Shown here one piece after another: positions 8,404 to 17,655 of a stretch of DNA of 64,000 nt (position 1 is its first letter; the number at the start of each line of letters is the position of its first letter). Origin of the DNA: Marinomonas algarum (GTDB lineage: Bacteria; Pseudomonadota; Gammaproteobacteria; Pseudomonadales; Marinomonadaceae); the NCBI RefSeq assembly GCF_020532605.1, contig NZ_JAJATW010000003.1:181015-245014 (forward strand). Reading direction: 5' to 3'. The position numbers and the translations under genes are program-made. The notes beneath the pieces were generated by a model, which was not told the DNA's origin, ran no database searches, and was given only the letters and a program-made list of their open reading frames with translations.

Positions 8404-10242
8404 ATGCCAGACACTCAACAGTCACGTCTCAAAGAGCTGATCTCCAAAGGTAAAGAACAAGGTTACCTCACTTTTGCTGAAGTTAACGACCACCTACCAG
8501 ATGACCTTTCAGACCCGGAGCAAGTAGAAGAAATTATTGCCATGATCAACGACATGGGCATCACAGTTTCTGAAATTGCACCCGATAAAGATAACCTTCT
8601 TATGGAAGAAGGCGACTCTACCGATGAAGCCGCGGCAGAAGAAGCCGCTGCTGCACTTGCTGCCGTTGAAGGCGATATTACCCGTACAACAGACCCTGTA
8701 CGTATGTACATGCGTGAAATGGGTACCGTTGAGCTTTTAACTCGCGCAGGTGAGATTGCCATTGCGAAGCGTATCGAAGAAGGTACCCGCGAAGTCATGG
8801 CCGCTGTTTCTTACTTCCCTGGCGCTGTCGATGTATTGCTTGACGCCTACGCAAAAGTACAGGAAGAAGAAGGTCGTTTAAGCGACATCTTTAGTGGTTT
8901 CATTGATGGCGATGGTGAAGAACCTGTCTTTGAAGAATTGGCGGTTGAAGAGCCTGTTGTTGAAGAAGACGCGCTAGATAATGACGACGATGACGACAGC
9001 GATGACGAAGAGGAAGAAGAGACAGATAACGGACCAGATCCTGAAGAAACTGCTCTACGCTTCAATGACATCGCACGCATCTATGGTGAACTAAAAGTAT
9101 TACTAGAAAACAGCGATCGACAAGATCCCGCGGTACAAAGTAAACAAGAAGAGCTCAGCATCAGCTTTGCTCCAATTAAGTTAGTGCCAAAAATATTTGA
9201 CGAACTGATTGATCGTGTTCGTTCACGCATGGAAAAAGTACGTGACCAAGAGCGTCTTATCATGCAAGTGTGTGTGCGTAAATCTGGCATGCCAAGAACA
9301 GAGTTTTTGAAGCGCTTCCCTGGCAACGAAACCAACCAAACTTGGTTGCAAGAGCAGATCGATTCTGGCGCAAACTATGCCGCCATGCTTGAAGAAAACG
9401 AAGCGGAATTCATGCGCAGTCAGCGTAAACTCCGTGCGGTTGCAAAAGACACTGGTTTGACCATTGCTCAGTTAAAAGAAATTAACCGTCGCATTTCTAT
9501 TGGTGAAACTCGCGCTCGTCGTGCTAAAAAAGAAATGGTAGAAGCCAACTTACGTTTGGTTATTTCGATTGCGAAAAAATACACTAACCGTGGTTTGCAG
9601 TTCTTAGATCTTATTCAAGAAGGCAATATTGGCCTCATGAAGGCGGTCGATAAGTTTGAATATCGTCGTGGTTACAAGTTCTCTACTTACGCTACTTGGT
9701 GGATTCGTCAGGCAATTACGCGCTCTATTGCAGATCAAGCACGCACCATTCGTATTCCAGTGCATATGATAGAAACGATCAACAAACTGAATCGTATTTC
9801 TCGTCAAATGCTACAAGAAATGGGACGTGAGGCAACACCAGAGGAATTGGCGGCACGCATGGATATGCCTGAAGATAAGATTCGTAAGGTATTGAAAATC
9901 GCGAAAGAGCCTATCTCAATGGAAACACCCATTGGTGATGATGAAGACTCCCATCTTGGAGACTTTATTGAAGACGATGGTGCAGAGTCTCCTATTGATA
10001 TTGCAACAATCGAAGGTCTACGTGAATCAACGACTATGGTGTTGTCCGGCCTAACTGCACGTGAAGCCAAGGTGCTGCGTATGCGTTTTGGTATCGATAT
10101 GAATACAGACCATACTCTTGAAGAAGTGGGTAAACAGTTTGATGTCACTCGTGAGCGTATTCGTCAAATTGAAGCAAAAGCATTGCGCAAATTGCGTCAC
10201 CCAAGTCGTTCTGAACACCTGAGAAGTTTCTTAGATGAGTAA
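8404..10242 (+). CDS. rpoD: RNA polymerase primary sigma factor RpoD (sigma-70)
   Basis: A 612-residue housekeeping sigma factor. Region 1.1 is at the N-terminus ([18 protein letters not shown]). An acidic non-conserved insert at about residues 180-220 is rich in Asp and Glu. Regions 2.1-2.4 contain [27 protein letters not shown] and [12 protein letters not shown]; region 3 has [16 protein letters not shown]; region 4.2 ends with [20 protein letters not shown]. Length and order agree with E. coli RpoD (613). Confidence 0.98.
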   Translation: MPDTQQSRLKELISKGKEQGYLTFAEVNDHLPDDLSDPEQVEEIIAMINDMGITVSEIAPDKDNLLMEEGDSTDEAAAEEAAAALAAVEGDITRTTDPVRMYMREMGTVELLTRAGEIAIAKRIEEGTREVMAAVSYFPGAVDVLLDAYAKVQEEEGRLSDIFSGFIDGDGEEPVFEELAVEEPVVEEDALDNDDDDDSDDEEEEETDNGPDPEETALRFNDIARIYGELKVLLENSDRQDPAVQSKQEELSISFAPIKLVPKIFDELIDRVRSRMEKVRDQERLIMQVCVRKSGMPRTEFLKRFPGNETNQTWLQEQIDSGANYAAMLEENEAEFMRSQRKLRAVAKDTGLTIAQLKEINRRISIGETRARRAKKEMVEANLRLVISIAKKYTNRGLQFLDLIQEGNIGLMKAVDKFEYRRGYKFSTYATWWIRQAITRSIADQARTIRIPVHMIETINKLNRISRQMLQEMGREATPEELAARMDMPEDKIRKVLKIAKEPISMETPIGDDEDSHLGDFIEDDGAESPIDIATIEGLRESTTMVLSGLTAREAKVLRMRFGIDMNTDHTLEEVGKQFDVTRERIRQIEAKALRKLRHPSRSEHLRSFLDE

Positions 10243-10272
10243 TTTTTAAATCTTATAAAGAAGATTTAAGCC

Positions 10273-10297
10273 AAAAAACTGCTTCGGCAGTTTTTTT
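10273..10297 (+). terminator. Terminator after rpoD
   Basis: Stem AAAAAACTGC / GCAGTTTTTT closed by a TTCG tetraloop, with the T-run forming part of the stem and tail. It lies 30 bases after the rpoD stop. Confidence 0.9.
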
Positions 10298-10354
10298 GTG
10301 TCTGCTTTTCACAGATGATAGTTGTTGAGAGATTCAACGCTCTTAACAAAACCC

Positions 10355-10391
10355 AAAAAAAGGGAAGAACCTCTCAGTTCTTCCCTTTTTT
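10355..10391. terminator. Bidirectional terminator between rpoD and eda
   Basis: A 15-base stem (AAAAAAGGGAAGAAC with its complement) around a six-base CTCTCA loop. It has an A-run on the left and a T-run on the right, so it can stop transcription from either side. It separates the convergent rpoD and eda genes. Confidence 0.85.
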
Positions 10392-10430
10392 ATTTAGTGC
10401 TTTGTATTCCGTAAACCACTAATACAATAC

Positions 10431-11057
10431 TTAACGGGCCACAGATTGTGCTAATGCTGTGATCTCATCCCACTTCCCTGCTTTCACAAGGTCTGTGGGC
10501 ACGATCCAAGAGCCGCCAACACATAATACATTCGGTAATGCCAGATATTCACGGAAGTTACTCGCTCCGATTCCACCCGTCGGGCAAAATTTGATGTCAG
10601 GTAACGGGCCGCCAAACGCTTTTAACGCTTTCACACCACCGTTCACTTCTGCTGGGAAGAATTTGAAGCGGTCGTAGCCGTATTCCATGCCTAGAAGAAT
10701 ATCTGAGATAGTCGCCACCGCAGGCAAGTAAGGCACATCGTATTCTTTCCCTACCGCCAACAGATCCGCCGTCATACCTGGGCTAATGATAAATTGAGAG
10801 CCCGCCTCAATCGCTTGAATGTATTGTGCTCGCGAACACACTGTTCCAGCCCCAACAATCGCCTCTGGCACTTCTTTACGCAACGCAGTAATGGCTTCTA
10901 GTCCAGCGGGTGTGCGCAACGTCACTTCTAATACAGGCACCCCACCCGCGACAAGCGCTTTACCAAGTGAAACAGCTTGTTGTACATCGTCGACAACAAT
11001 GACAGGAACCACTGGGGTGGCTGTCATTACCTGCTCTGCAGTATAAAAAGTAGTCAT
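10431..11057 (-). CDS. eda: KDPG/KHG aldolase Eda
   Basis: A 208-residue class I aldolase that splits 2-keto-3-deoxy-6-phosphogluconate into pyruvate and glyceraldehyde-3-phosphate, the last step of the Entner-Doudoroff pathway. The Schiff-base lysine is in RFKFFPAEVNGG; LEVTLRTPAGLEAI, VGAGTV and KFCPTGGIG are also conserved. It is the last gene of glk-zwf-eda, 19 bases after zwf. Confidence 0.96.
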   Translation of the reverse strand: MTTFYTAEQVMTATPVVPVIVVDDVQQAVSLGKALVAGGVPVLEVTLRTPAGLEAITALRKEVPEAIVGAGTVCSRAQYIQAIEAGSQFIISPGMTADLLAVGKEYDVPYLPAVATISDILLGMEYGYDRFKFFPAEVNGGVKALKAFGGPLPDIKFCPTGGIGASNFREYLALPNVLCVGGSWIVPTDLVKAGKWDEITALAQSVAR

Positions 11058-11076
11058 TGTTATTTTCCTTTATTGC

Positions 11077-12552
11077 TTAATAGTCATGCCAATTACGGCC
11101 ATCTTTGATTGGCAGTGCCATGGATGCAGCAGGTCCCCATGAGCCAGATGCGTACTCTTTCGGACGCTCACTTGTTTGACTCCACGCAGACATAATGCCA
11201 TCAACCCATCTCCAAGCCGCTTCTACTTCGTCATAACGCATAAAGAGAGTGGCATCGTTACGCATCACATCCAACAACAAACGCTCGTACGCTTCAGGAC
11301 TACGCTTATCGTTAAAGGCTTCGGTCAAACTCAAGTTCAAATCCACAGGCTGAAGGTTCATGCCCTCACTGGCGCCCGGCACTTTATTCATCACGGTCAA
11401 AGAAATCTTTTCTTCAGGTTGCAGACGAATAATCAACTGATTACGTTGCAGTTGACGATTACTTTCGTCGCTAAAAATACTGTGCGGCACAGATTTATAT
11501 TGTATAACAATTTCAGAATAACGTTGCCCTAAACGTTTGCCCGTACGCAAATAAAAGGGGACGCCCGCCCAACGCCAGTTATCAATATCGGCACGCAGTG
11601 CGACAAAGGTCTCCGTTCTTGAGTTAGGGTTACTGCCCTCTTCGTCAAAATACCCTTTGACCTCTTTCCCTTTGATCATGCCTTTTGCATACTGACCGCG
11701 CACTGTCTTAGTGTAAGCGTTCGCACCGGCAATAGGGCGCAATGCTTTTAGTACTTTAATTTTTTCATCACGAACAGAATCTGCATCCATACGCCCTGGC
11801 GGCTCCATCGCCACCAAACAAAGCAACTGAATTAAATGGTTTTGCACCATATCGCGCATCGCGCCGGCGTTATCATAGTATCCCCAGCGCCCTTCAACAC
11901 CGACTGTCTCAGAAACGGTAATCTGTACGTTATCAATGTGTGCACTGTCCCAAAGCGGCTCAAACAAGGTATTACCAAAACGAATCGCCAGCAAATTTTG
12001 CACGGTTTCTTTTCCAAGGTAATGGTCTATTCGAAAAGCTTGTTGCTCAGTAAAGTTCTTCATGACCTCATCATTGATCGCACGCGAGGACATCAAATCA
12101 CGCCCTAAAGGCTTTTCTAACACCACACGCATACGCTCAGCATTCAGGCCGTGAGATGCTAAAGAAGAACAAATCGAACCAAACAAATCTGGCGAAGTCG
12201 CAAGGTAAAAAACCACATCACGGTTATCACCACCAATCTGGTGATCATTTAATCGTACAAAATCCGCTTCTTGTTGAGCATCAACAGACACATAACTCAG
12301 GCGCTCTTTAAAACGCGGCCACGTTTTTTCATCACCGACGCTAGAAGGCACAAACTCATCCAACGCGGTACGAATTCTTTCTTGGTATTCTTGTGTGCTT
12401 ACTTCCCGTCTTGATGCGCCGATAATGCGTGTAGTGGGGGCAAGTAACCCGTCCATATCCAAGTGATACAGAGCAGGCAACAATTTGCGCATGGCAAGAT
12501 CACCGCCACCACCGAAAATGACAACATCGCACGCTTTTAAGCTGGCCTTCAT
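11077..12552 (-). CDS. zwf: Glucose-6-phosphate 1-dehydrogenase Zwf
   Basis: A 491-residue enzyme that oxidises glucose-6-phosphate to 6-phosphogluconolactone with NADP or NAD. The coenzyme loop is FGGGGDLAMRKLLPALY (a Gly where GATGDL is usual) and the catalytic site is RIDHYLGKETVQN. The ATG at 12552 follows a GGAG site by seven bases; an in-frame TTG four codons earlier overlaps that site and is rejected. It lies 17 bases after glk. The usual partner pgl (lactonase) is not between zwf and eda. Confidence 0.96.
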   Translation of the reverse strand: MKASLKACDVVIFGGGGDLAMRKLLPALYHLDMDGLLAPTTRIIGASRREVSTQEYQERIRTALDEFVPSSVGDEKTWPRFKERLSYVSVDAQQEADFVRLNDHQIGGDNRDVVFYLATSPDLFGSICSSLASHGLNAERMRVVLEKPLGRDLMSSRAINDEVMKNFTEQQAFRIDHYLGKETVQNLLAIRFGNTLFEPLWDSAHIDNVQITVSETVGVEGRWGYYDNAGAMRDMVQNHLIQLLCLVAMEPPGRMDADSVRDEKIKVLKALRPIAGANAYTKTVRGQYAKGMIKGKEVKGYFDEEGSNPNSRTETFVALRADIDNWRWAGVPFYLRTGKRLGQRYSEIVIQYKSVPHSIFSDESNRQLQRNQLIIRLQPEEKISLTVMNKVPGASEGMNLQPVDLNLSLTEAFNDKRSPEAYERLLLDVMRNDATLFMRYDEVEAAWRWVDGIMSAWSQTSERPKEYASGSWGPAASMALPIKDGRNWHDY

Positions 12553-12569
12553 TTTATTCTCCAATTAAT

Positions 12570-13544
12570 TTAGGCGTTAGACACAAGATAAGACGCATAA
12601 CACGCACACCCCATGAGCCCTGGGTATTCAGACATTACGACAAAAGTCGGAATAGGTGAAACAAAGGCTTTCATACGACCTTTATCTTGCATCGCATCAC
12701 GAAAACCGCTACCAAGAATTTCATTAACATAACGTGGCACAATGCCACCGGCAATATAGACACCGCCTCTGGACTCGATGGACAACACTAGGTCACCAAT
12801 GACTCGACCCAAAAACACAAAAAATTGTTCAAAACTCGCCTTAGCAATAGGGTCGTTACCCAAAGATAATGCTGCCCCTATTTCAGGTGCCGTCAGACGC
12901 TTTTCTATGCCTTGACGCAGTGATAGGGCCTCATAAATATTTTCAAGGCCAGCGCCTGATAAAACACGTTCCGCTGACACGCGATGATGGCGAGCTCTTA
13001 AAAACGTCAAAATATAGTCTTCCATCTCATTACAAGACGATAAATCAACATGACCCCCTTCACCAGGGAGCACTCGGTTTGGTGCCCCCTCTTGAGGGAT
13101 CACACACGACACACCTAACCCTGTACCCGCGCCGATTACCCAACAAGGGGAAGTAGGGTCGACATGGGTCTGATCACCAACAGCAATTAAATCTTCTTTA
13201 TTCAACACTTCTAGACAATAGCCAACCGCATCAAAATCATTAAGCAGAGCAACGGCTTTATCTTCACCAAAATACGCTTGTATCTCATCACGAGTGAAGT
13301 GCCAAGGATTATTAGAAAACCGAATAACCGCTTGGTTAACAGGACCTGCAATCGCCAATACAACAGCATCAATATCTTGTAGGTTGACGCTCGAACTTTT
13401 TAAATATTCAGTAGCAGCATCGAAAAAACTGGCGTAATCAACACACGGAAACACCTTAACTTCTTGCGGCGTATACTGATAGATAGGCACTAATGCAAAG
13501 CGCGCATTGGTGCCACCGAGATCGGCAATTAAAGCGTGGGACAT
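12570..13544 (-). CDS. glk: Glucokinase Glk
   Basis: A 324-residue ATP-dependent glucokinase of the proteobacterial type. The phosphate-binding ADLGGTNARFALV is at the N-terminus, followed by LLNDFDAVGY with the catalytic Asp, VIGAGTGLGVSCV, and LPGEGGHVDL. It feeds glucose-6-phosphate to zwf in the same operon. The upstream region holds a HexR-type operator. Confidence 0.95.
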   Translation of the reverse strand: MSHALIADLGGTNARFALVPIYQYTPQEVKVFPCVDYASFFDAATEYLKSSSVNLQDIDAVVLAIAGPVNQAVIRFSNNPWHFTRDEIQAYFGEDKAVALLNDFDAVGYCLEVLNKEDLIAVGDQTHVDPTSPCWVIGAGTGLGVSCVIPQEGAPNRVLPGEGGHVDLSSCNEMEDYILTFLRARHHRVSAERVLSGAGLENIYEALSLRQGIEKRLTAPEIGAALSLGNDPIAKASFEQFFVFLGRVIGDLVLSIESRGGVYIAGGIVPRYVNEILGSGFRDAMQDKGRMKAFVSPIPTFVVMSEYPGLMGCACYASYLVSNA

Positions 13545-13628
13545 AAACGAACCCTATTTAATTTTCTGAAATTTTACAACAAAGAAGAGGTGAAAAATAC
13601 CATATAACAGAAAAATAAAACGATAAAA

Positions 13629-13643
13629 TGTAATTAAATTACA
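13629..13643 (-). promoter_or_regulatory. HexR-type operator upstream of glk-zwf-eda
   Basis: TGTAATTAAATTACA is a perfect 15-base palindrome, 85 bases before the glk ATG. It is identical to the HexR consensus I know for gammaproteobacteria (TGTAATwwwATTACA). HexR is an RpiR-family regulator released by KDPG and controls zwf, eda and glk in Pseudomonas and Shewanella. The hexR gene itself is not in the window. Confidence 0.8.
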
Positions 13644-13645
13644 AA

Positions 13646-14710
13646 CTATCTCAGCCTATTAAGAAATTTAAACACTTTCGTTGGAACGGATCTTTTGCGA
13701 TTATTTTTATATTGATAGAGGCGTTCATCCGCCAATTTGAGCAGGTATTTGTAGCTACTAGGAGAATCAGAGATCACACTGGCACCGCCATAACTGACTG
13801 TAATAGGAACCAGATTCGACTTGTACCGCAACGGGTTCGCTTGTAAATACTCTTGTATTGATTCAGCAATCAACAATGCCTGTTCGTAGCTCTTACCTGG
13901 CATCACAAAAACAAACTCGTCACCGGCAAAACGGAACGTTAACCCCTGTTTATGCACGTACTTTAACAGTCGTTTGGCAATGTATTCTAAAACCTCATCC
14001 CCACAGTCATGGCCTAGCGTATCATTAATCGATTTAAAGGCATCGCAGTCAACAAACACCACCGTCAAGTCTCGGTTTTGTGCTTTTGAACGGGCAAATT
14101 CACGATCTAACATCAATTCAAGCTGGCGACGGTTCAACAGCCCAGTAAGGGGATCGCGAGTCGCCAGGTATTCCAATTTTTCTCGAGCGGTGACGTTGCT
14201 CAAACAAATAGAAATTTTAATGGCCAGTTGATCAAGCAAAAATGTATCTTTGGTGTGTGCATCATAACGTGTACTGTCGGAGTCAGCCTGACAAAACAAA
14301 CCGACAAGCTCACCATCAATCGTCAGAGGGGAAATAGCCACAGAGGCCACAATATCACGGTAAACAGGAGGAATGATTTCCCAGCAACGACTTAAATTCG
14401 TATTCAGCAAAATCGTCTTGTTACTGGACTTAATGATATCAATCATTGAGCGACGGCGAGTAAACAACACCCTATCTTTCAAATCAGGCATTTTTTCCAG
14501 ACTTTCAATTAGGTGCGATAAAGGCGCTTCATTGATTAGGTTGACCCAGACATAAGGGACATGAAAATGCTTTTGCACTTCTTTCGTCAGCGTCGACACG
14601 AACTGATCACAACGGCCAATAGATAGGATACAACGCTCAATTTCAAAAAATTTACGCGCAATTTCTTCGTTATGCCTTACATTGTCAATCAATTCATTAA
14701 TATCGTGCAT
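13646..14710 (-). CDS. Diguanylate cyclase with N-terminal GAF-like (DUF484-like) sensor domain
   Basis: A 354-residue soluble protein with no membrane segment. Residues 1-175 look like a GAF/DUF484-type sensor (ERCILSIGRCDQFVSTLT, VASVAISPLTIDGELVGLFCQ). Residues 180-350 are a GGDEF domain with DPLTGLLNRRQLE, FVDCDAFKSINDTLGHDCGDEVL and an AGDEF active-site loop (262-266), an accepted active variant. It should make cyclic di-GMP. The inhibitory RxxD site before the loop appears as HKQG, so product inhibition is probably lost. The ligand of the sensor is unknown. Confidence 0.9.
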   Translation of the reverse strand: MHDINELIDNVRHNEEIARKFFEIERCILSIGRCDQFVSTLTKEVQKHFHVPYVWVNLINEAPLSHLIESLEKMPDLKDRVLFTRRRSMIDIIKSSNKTILLNTNLSRCWEIIPPVYRDIVASVAISPLTIDGELVGLFCQADSDSTRYDAHTKDTFLLDQLAIKISICLSNVTAREKLEYLATRDPLTGLLNRRQLELMLDREFARSKAQNRDLTVVFVDCDAFKSINDTLGHDCGDEVLEYIAKRLLKYVHKQGLTFRFAGDEFVFVMPGKSYEQALLIAESIQEYLQANPLRYKSNLVPITVSYGGASVISDSPSSYKYLLKLADERLYQYKNNRKRSVPTKVFKFLNRLR

Positions 14711-15052
14711 TCACCATGCCTTATTACGCCTTCGCTTGACAAAGACGTTCCCTAAAAACGGCCTACAGTTCAAAAATATATTCCTGAAAAAGCCTTACCT
14801 TTCACTAAATAAAGTCAAATAACGTTACATCATAGTACGATGCTTAAACACTTTGAGCCATAGATTGAATGCGAAATGCGCGTTTTTAAGTCAAAAAAAC
14901 GACGAAGAGAATGCATCAGATACTGTTATAAGCGACATTGAATACTCCCATCAGAAATCACACCATATTCGCACTGTCTGTTTAAAAATATCCTCAACGA
15001 AAGCCATTTAAGAAAACGACCTAGACGCCGATATGTTTTTATATGAGATTAA
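14711..15052. other. Intergenic region between the GGDEF gene and a small ORF
   Basis: 342 bases without a gene between divergent reading frames. It is AT-rich. There is a TTGACA at 14736-14741 on the plus strand, but no acceptable -10 at 16-18 bases. I see no tRNA, riboswitch or strong hairpin. Confidence 0.5.
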
Positions 15053-15388
15053 ATGAGCGATATGATGAACATTAGAGACGTTGTCGAAACACAGGTTACC
15101 CAAAGCAGCCAAGCGGGCCAACCGGTATCGGGCAATGCGCATTTTGCTTTATTGATGAGCTTATTCAACCAACCAGGGCCATCTATCATAGATACCCCAG
15201 ATACACTCAGCGCCCACCAACCTCACGCCATCACGCGTCCCATACAGTTTTCTCACAGCATCAGTGAAAACCCAAGCGCCAATATTGCCTTGTTAAAAGC
15301 ATTGAGTTTAGAGCCTCTCGCCGAAGGTCGATCTACACCCTATGATGCCGTAGAAAATCTAGAGCAACAAATTCATTTTCGTGCCTAA
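15053..15388 (+). CDS. Hypothetical protein, 111 residues
   Basis: A small soluble protein with no signal peptide or membrane segment. A short conserved-looking core is GNAHFALLMSLFNQPGP, and the C-terminal half has NIALLKALSLEPLAEG. The core vaguely recalls the VC2046/SO_2500 family of unknown proteins (an FALML-type motif), but I cannot confirm that. The start is ATG at 15053 with a weak GAG five bases upstream; ATG at 15062 is also possible. It stands alone and is convergent with the DUF3080 gene. Confidence 0.55.
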   Translation: MSDMMNIRDVVETQVTQSSQAGQPVSGNAHFALLMSLFNQPGPSIIDTPDTLSAHQPHAITRPIQFSHSISENPSANIALLKALSLEPLAEGRSTPYDAVENLEQQIHFRA

Positions 15389-15464
15389 TTACCCTATAAC
15401 TCGATTCAAAGAGGCATTCTCAGGCCAATAACGTTAAAGAATATTACGTTTAAAAGCATTGATC

Positions 15465-16496
15465 CTATTGACTGCCCCCAATAGCAAGTGAACAGCGTTG
15501 AAATAACGCACTCCATTGTTGAGCATGGTATTGAGATGCCGATTGATAAGACTGCCATTGCGCATTGGAATCTGACATGGAGAACTGCTGAAAAAACTGG
15601 GTCATCTCGCCATTCATTGGCGCACTTAGCTCATACAGACGATTCAGTAAAGGCAGTACTTGGTAAGCACTCTGATTAATTCTGCCCATGTAGGGTTGAA
15701 TGATGTCGACATAATGCACTTCGAACTGTTGCTTAAGATACACCGTTGGCGCACCACACTGATCGCGGGTTAACGTGTTGAGACTTTCTGCCACGAGTGA
15801 CAAATATTGCGTTAATTGAGTCAAGGTATACAAAAGACGACCTGCATACTCACTGTCCATTAGCGCTTTTAGGTCTTGCTCAAAAACGGCGTTATCCAAT
15901 GTCGGCAAAGAATCTAACCTTTCCCCAATCGAAACCAGTCGATTCAATGCATCTAATAAAGCTTGTTGCTCCGTAACGGCATAATTAAGCGGAATAAAAC
16001 CATTCGATAAACTGAAAAACGCACTACTCTCTTCACCATTAAAAATCGCGTTAGCAAACGCTTTTGGCAACTCCACACGCTTTTGTTGTGCGACCTGGTA
16101 CAGGTCTTCTGCCAACTCTTCATCGTCTATCTCACAAGACTCTATGGCTCGTATGATATCCAGCTCATACAAAAAGCGCTGGCTGTCTGGCATCACTTTA
16201 CCTAGGATACTGTTTTTCTTCCCAGCAACGGCTCCTACATCACACTGCTGCAGTGACAAAAAATCTAATAACCCAATATCAAACTCTGTAAGAGGCTGCT
16301 GACGAAAGCGAGCAGAAGGAAGTCGTTCTGGCATTAGGGCTGCTGGCAGTCCAATCGAAATAAACTGGGATCGGTTCAAATCTGTGAGATATTGAGACAA
16401 TAAAGCATCAGACTTAAAACGCATATCACATGCACTCGTCACAACGAGTATAATGCTCCATAACAACACCCAAGAAATAAAAGGTTTTCTATACAT
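15465..16496 (-). CDS. DUF3080 family lipoprotein
   Basis: A 343-residue protein with a lipoprotein-type signal: a charged MYRKPF start, a hydrophobic WVLLWSIILVV core and a TSAC box with the lipidated Cys at about residue 23. The rest (LNRSQFISIGLPAALMPERLP, LLDFLSLQQCDVG, QRFLYELDIIRAIESC) matches the DUF3080 family, uncharacterised envelope proteins of marine gammaproteobacteria. The start at 16496 was chosen for the compact signal; an ATG five codons upstream (16511) is possible. The start codon overlaps that of the divergent thioesterase. Confidence 0.8.
   Translation of the reverse strand: MYRKPFISWVLLWSIILVVTSACDMRFKSDALLSQYLTDLNRSQFISIGLPAALMPERLPSARFRQQPLTEFDIGLLDFLSLQQCDVGAVAGKKNSILGKVMPDSQRFLYELDIIRAIESCEIDDEELAEDLYQVAQQKRVELPKAFANAIFNGEESSAFFSLSNGFIPLNYAVTEQQALLDALNRLVSIGERLDSLPTLDNAVFEQDLKALMDSEYAGRLLYTLTQLTQYLSLVAESLNTLTRDQCGAPTVYLKQQFEVHYVDIIQPYMGRINQSAYQVLPLLNRLYELSAPMNGEMTQFFQQFSMSDSNAQWQSYQSASQYHAQQWSALFQRCSLAIGGSQ
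16425..16454 (+). promoter_or_regulatory. Candidate promoter of the acyl-CoA thioesterase gene
   Basis: -35 ATCACA (16425-16430, 4 of 6), 18-base spacer, perfect -10 TATAAT (16449-16454). It lies about 40 bases before the thioesterase ATG and inside the 5' end of the opposite-strand DUF3080 coding sequence. Confidence 0.55.
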
Positions 16497-16911
16497 GAAT
16501 AAGTTGCTCATCCAAAAACGAGAAGAACTCTCTGAAACACGCGTTGCGAAAATGGTCTTTCCAGGCACAACCAATCATTACGACACACTCTTTGGTGGTA
16601 TTGCTTTGCAATGGATGGATGAAGTGGCTTATATCGCGGCAACACGCTTTTCCAGAAAAACAGTAGTGACCATTTCCACGGAGCAAATAGATTTTAAACA
16701 GCCTATTCCTGCTGGTATTTTGGTGGAATTAGTCGCCCGCGTTATTCACGTTGGCCGCACCTCTCTCAAAGTCGAGGTGTCTATTTATCTTGAACAATTG
16801 CATAGCGATGGACAAGAAAAAGCCATTACAGGACACTTCAATTTTGTTGCCGTCGATGAAGAAAGCCGTAAACCCGTACCGATATTTGATGAAGACACCG
16901 CAACAAACTAA
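16495..16911 (+). CDS. Acyl-CoA thioesterase (hotdog fold, YciA/cytosolic type)
   Basis: A 138-residue hotdog-fold thioesterase. The signature is TRVAKMVFPGTTNHYDTLFGGIALQWMDEVAYIAATRF, where NxxxTLFGG and the Asp of the central helix form the active site of this family. It should hydrolyse acyl-CoA in the cytoplasm. The ATG at 16495 follows an AAAAGG site by about ten bases; a further upstream frame from 16453 would start on the promoter -10. Confidence 0.9.
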   Translation: MNKLLIQKREELSETRVAKMVFPGTTNHYDTLFGGIALQWMDEVAYIAATRFSRKTVVTISTEQIDFKQPIPAGILVELVARVIHVGRTSLKVEVSIYLEQLHSDGQEKAITGHFNFVAVDEESRKPVPIFDEDTATN

Positions 16912-16917
16912 TACAAC

Positions 16918-16955
16918 GTGGCAAACAGTGCACTATCGTGCTGTTTGCCACAGCT
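16918..16955. terminator. Bidirectional hairpin between convergent genes
   Basis: Long inverted repeat GTGGCAAACAG...CTGTTTGCCAC with an inner GCAC/GTGC pair and a small bulge, followed by AGCTTTT. It separates the thioesterase from the convergent lipoprotein gene. Confidence 0.75.
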
Positions 16956-16960
16956 TTTGC

Positions 16961-17551
16961 TTAGTTTGCTTGGCGCTTCGCAATTTCAGCAGCCAACTCA
17001 TCAAAGCTTTTCTCTGCTTCTAACTTCTGAAATAAAGCTGCTTCATTGCGCATAGAAGAACGAAGAATACTTTCTGCTGCCTCTTCCGCTTCAGCGGGAT
17101 TCAAGCCAACCAACACAACTAAGCCACCTGATGGCGTTGGCATTTGGCGAATCACTTTTGAGCCTATAAGCTCTTGCTCAGTAACTTGCTTAGTCACAAC
17201 CGTGTTCACACGGTCTACGGTCTCTGCATCACCAGCGCCCGTGGTTTCAACATATTGCTTAACCATATTTTGCAGATCGACGTTCAACACTTGAGCCAAT
17301 TCCACACGTGCTGCCGTCGCAGCCATTTGCTTCATATAGTTAGGACCAGCTGCCGATTTTTCACTGTAACCCACTGCTGACAAGGCCACACCCTCTAACG
17401 GAGCGCCACACACCCAATCAGGCGCAGCTTGGTTTGAGCCATCCGCAAAAGTACAATCTGGAACCGACACTTGTGGTGCATTCAACACTTCTTTGCTGCA
17501 AGCAACCAATGCCACACTGGCAACCAAAACACTTATTAACTTTAGTTTCAT
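16961..17551 (-). CDS. LPP20-like lipoprotein
   Basis: A 196-residue lipoprotein. The signal MKLKLISVLVASVALVAC ends in an ALVAC-type lipobox with Cys at residue 18. The region AVGYSEKSAAGPNYMKQMAATAARVELAQVL is the pattern of the LPP20 domain, found in many outer-membrane-linked lipoproteins of unknown function. The C-terminus is a Glu/Ala-rich helix. It is monocistronic, downstream of the pnp terminator and convergent with the thioesterase. Confidence 0.75.
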   Translation of the reverse strand: MKLKLISVLVASVALVACSKEVLNAPQVSVPDCTFADGSNQAAPDWVCGAPLEGVALSAVGYSEKSAAGPNYMKQMAATAARVELAQVLNVDLQNMVKQYVETTGAGDAETVDRVNTVVTKQVTEQELIGSKVIRQMPTPSGGLVVLVGLNPAEAEEAAESILRSSMRNEAALFQKLEAEKSFDELAAEIAKRQAN

Positions 17552-17655
17552 TTTATTTCCCTTCCATAATGGACAACTTAGTCACATCACCTATAAAGCC
17601 CAATAAGAAGCCTTTGTGATAGGCTTTCAGTTTAAAATAGATACGTTATTAAATA

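Noticed and set aside
8847..9080. Minus-strand serine-rich frame inside rpoD
   Set aside because: It is the antisense of the Asp/Glu-rich insert of RpoD; poly-Ser is the mirror of GAT/GAC/GAA codons. No ribosome site or homology.
14736..14741. TTGACA promoter before the 111-residue ORF
   Set aside because: No acceptable -10 at 16-18 bases, and it lies about 310 bases from the ORF.
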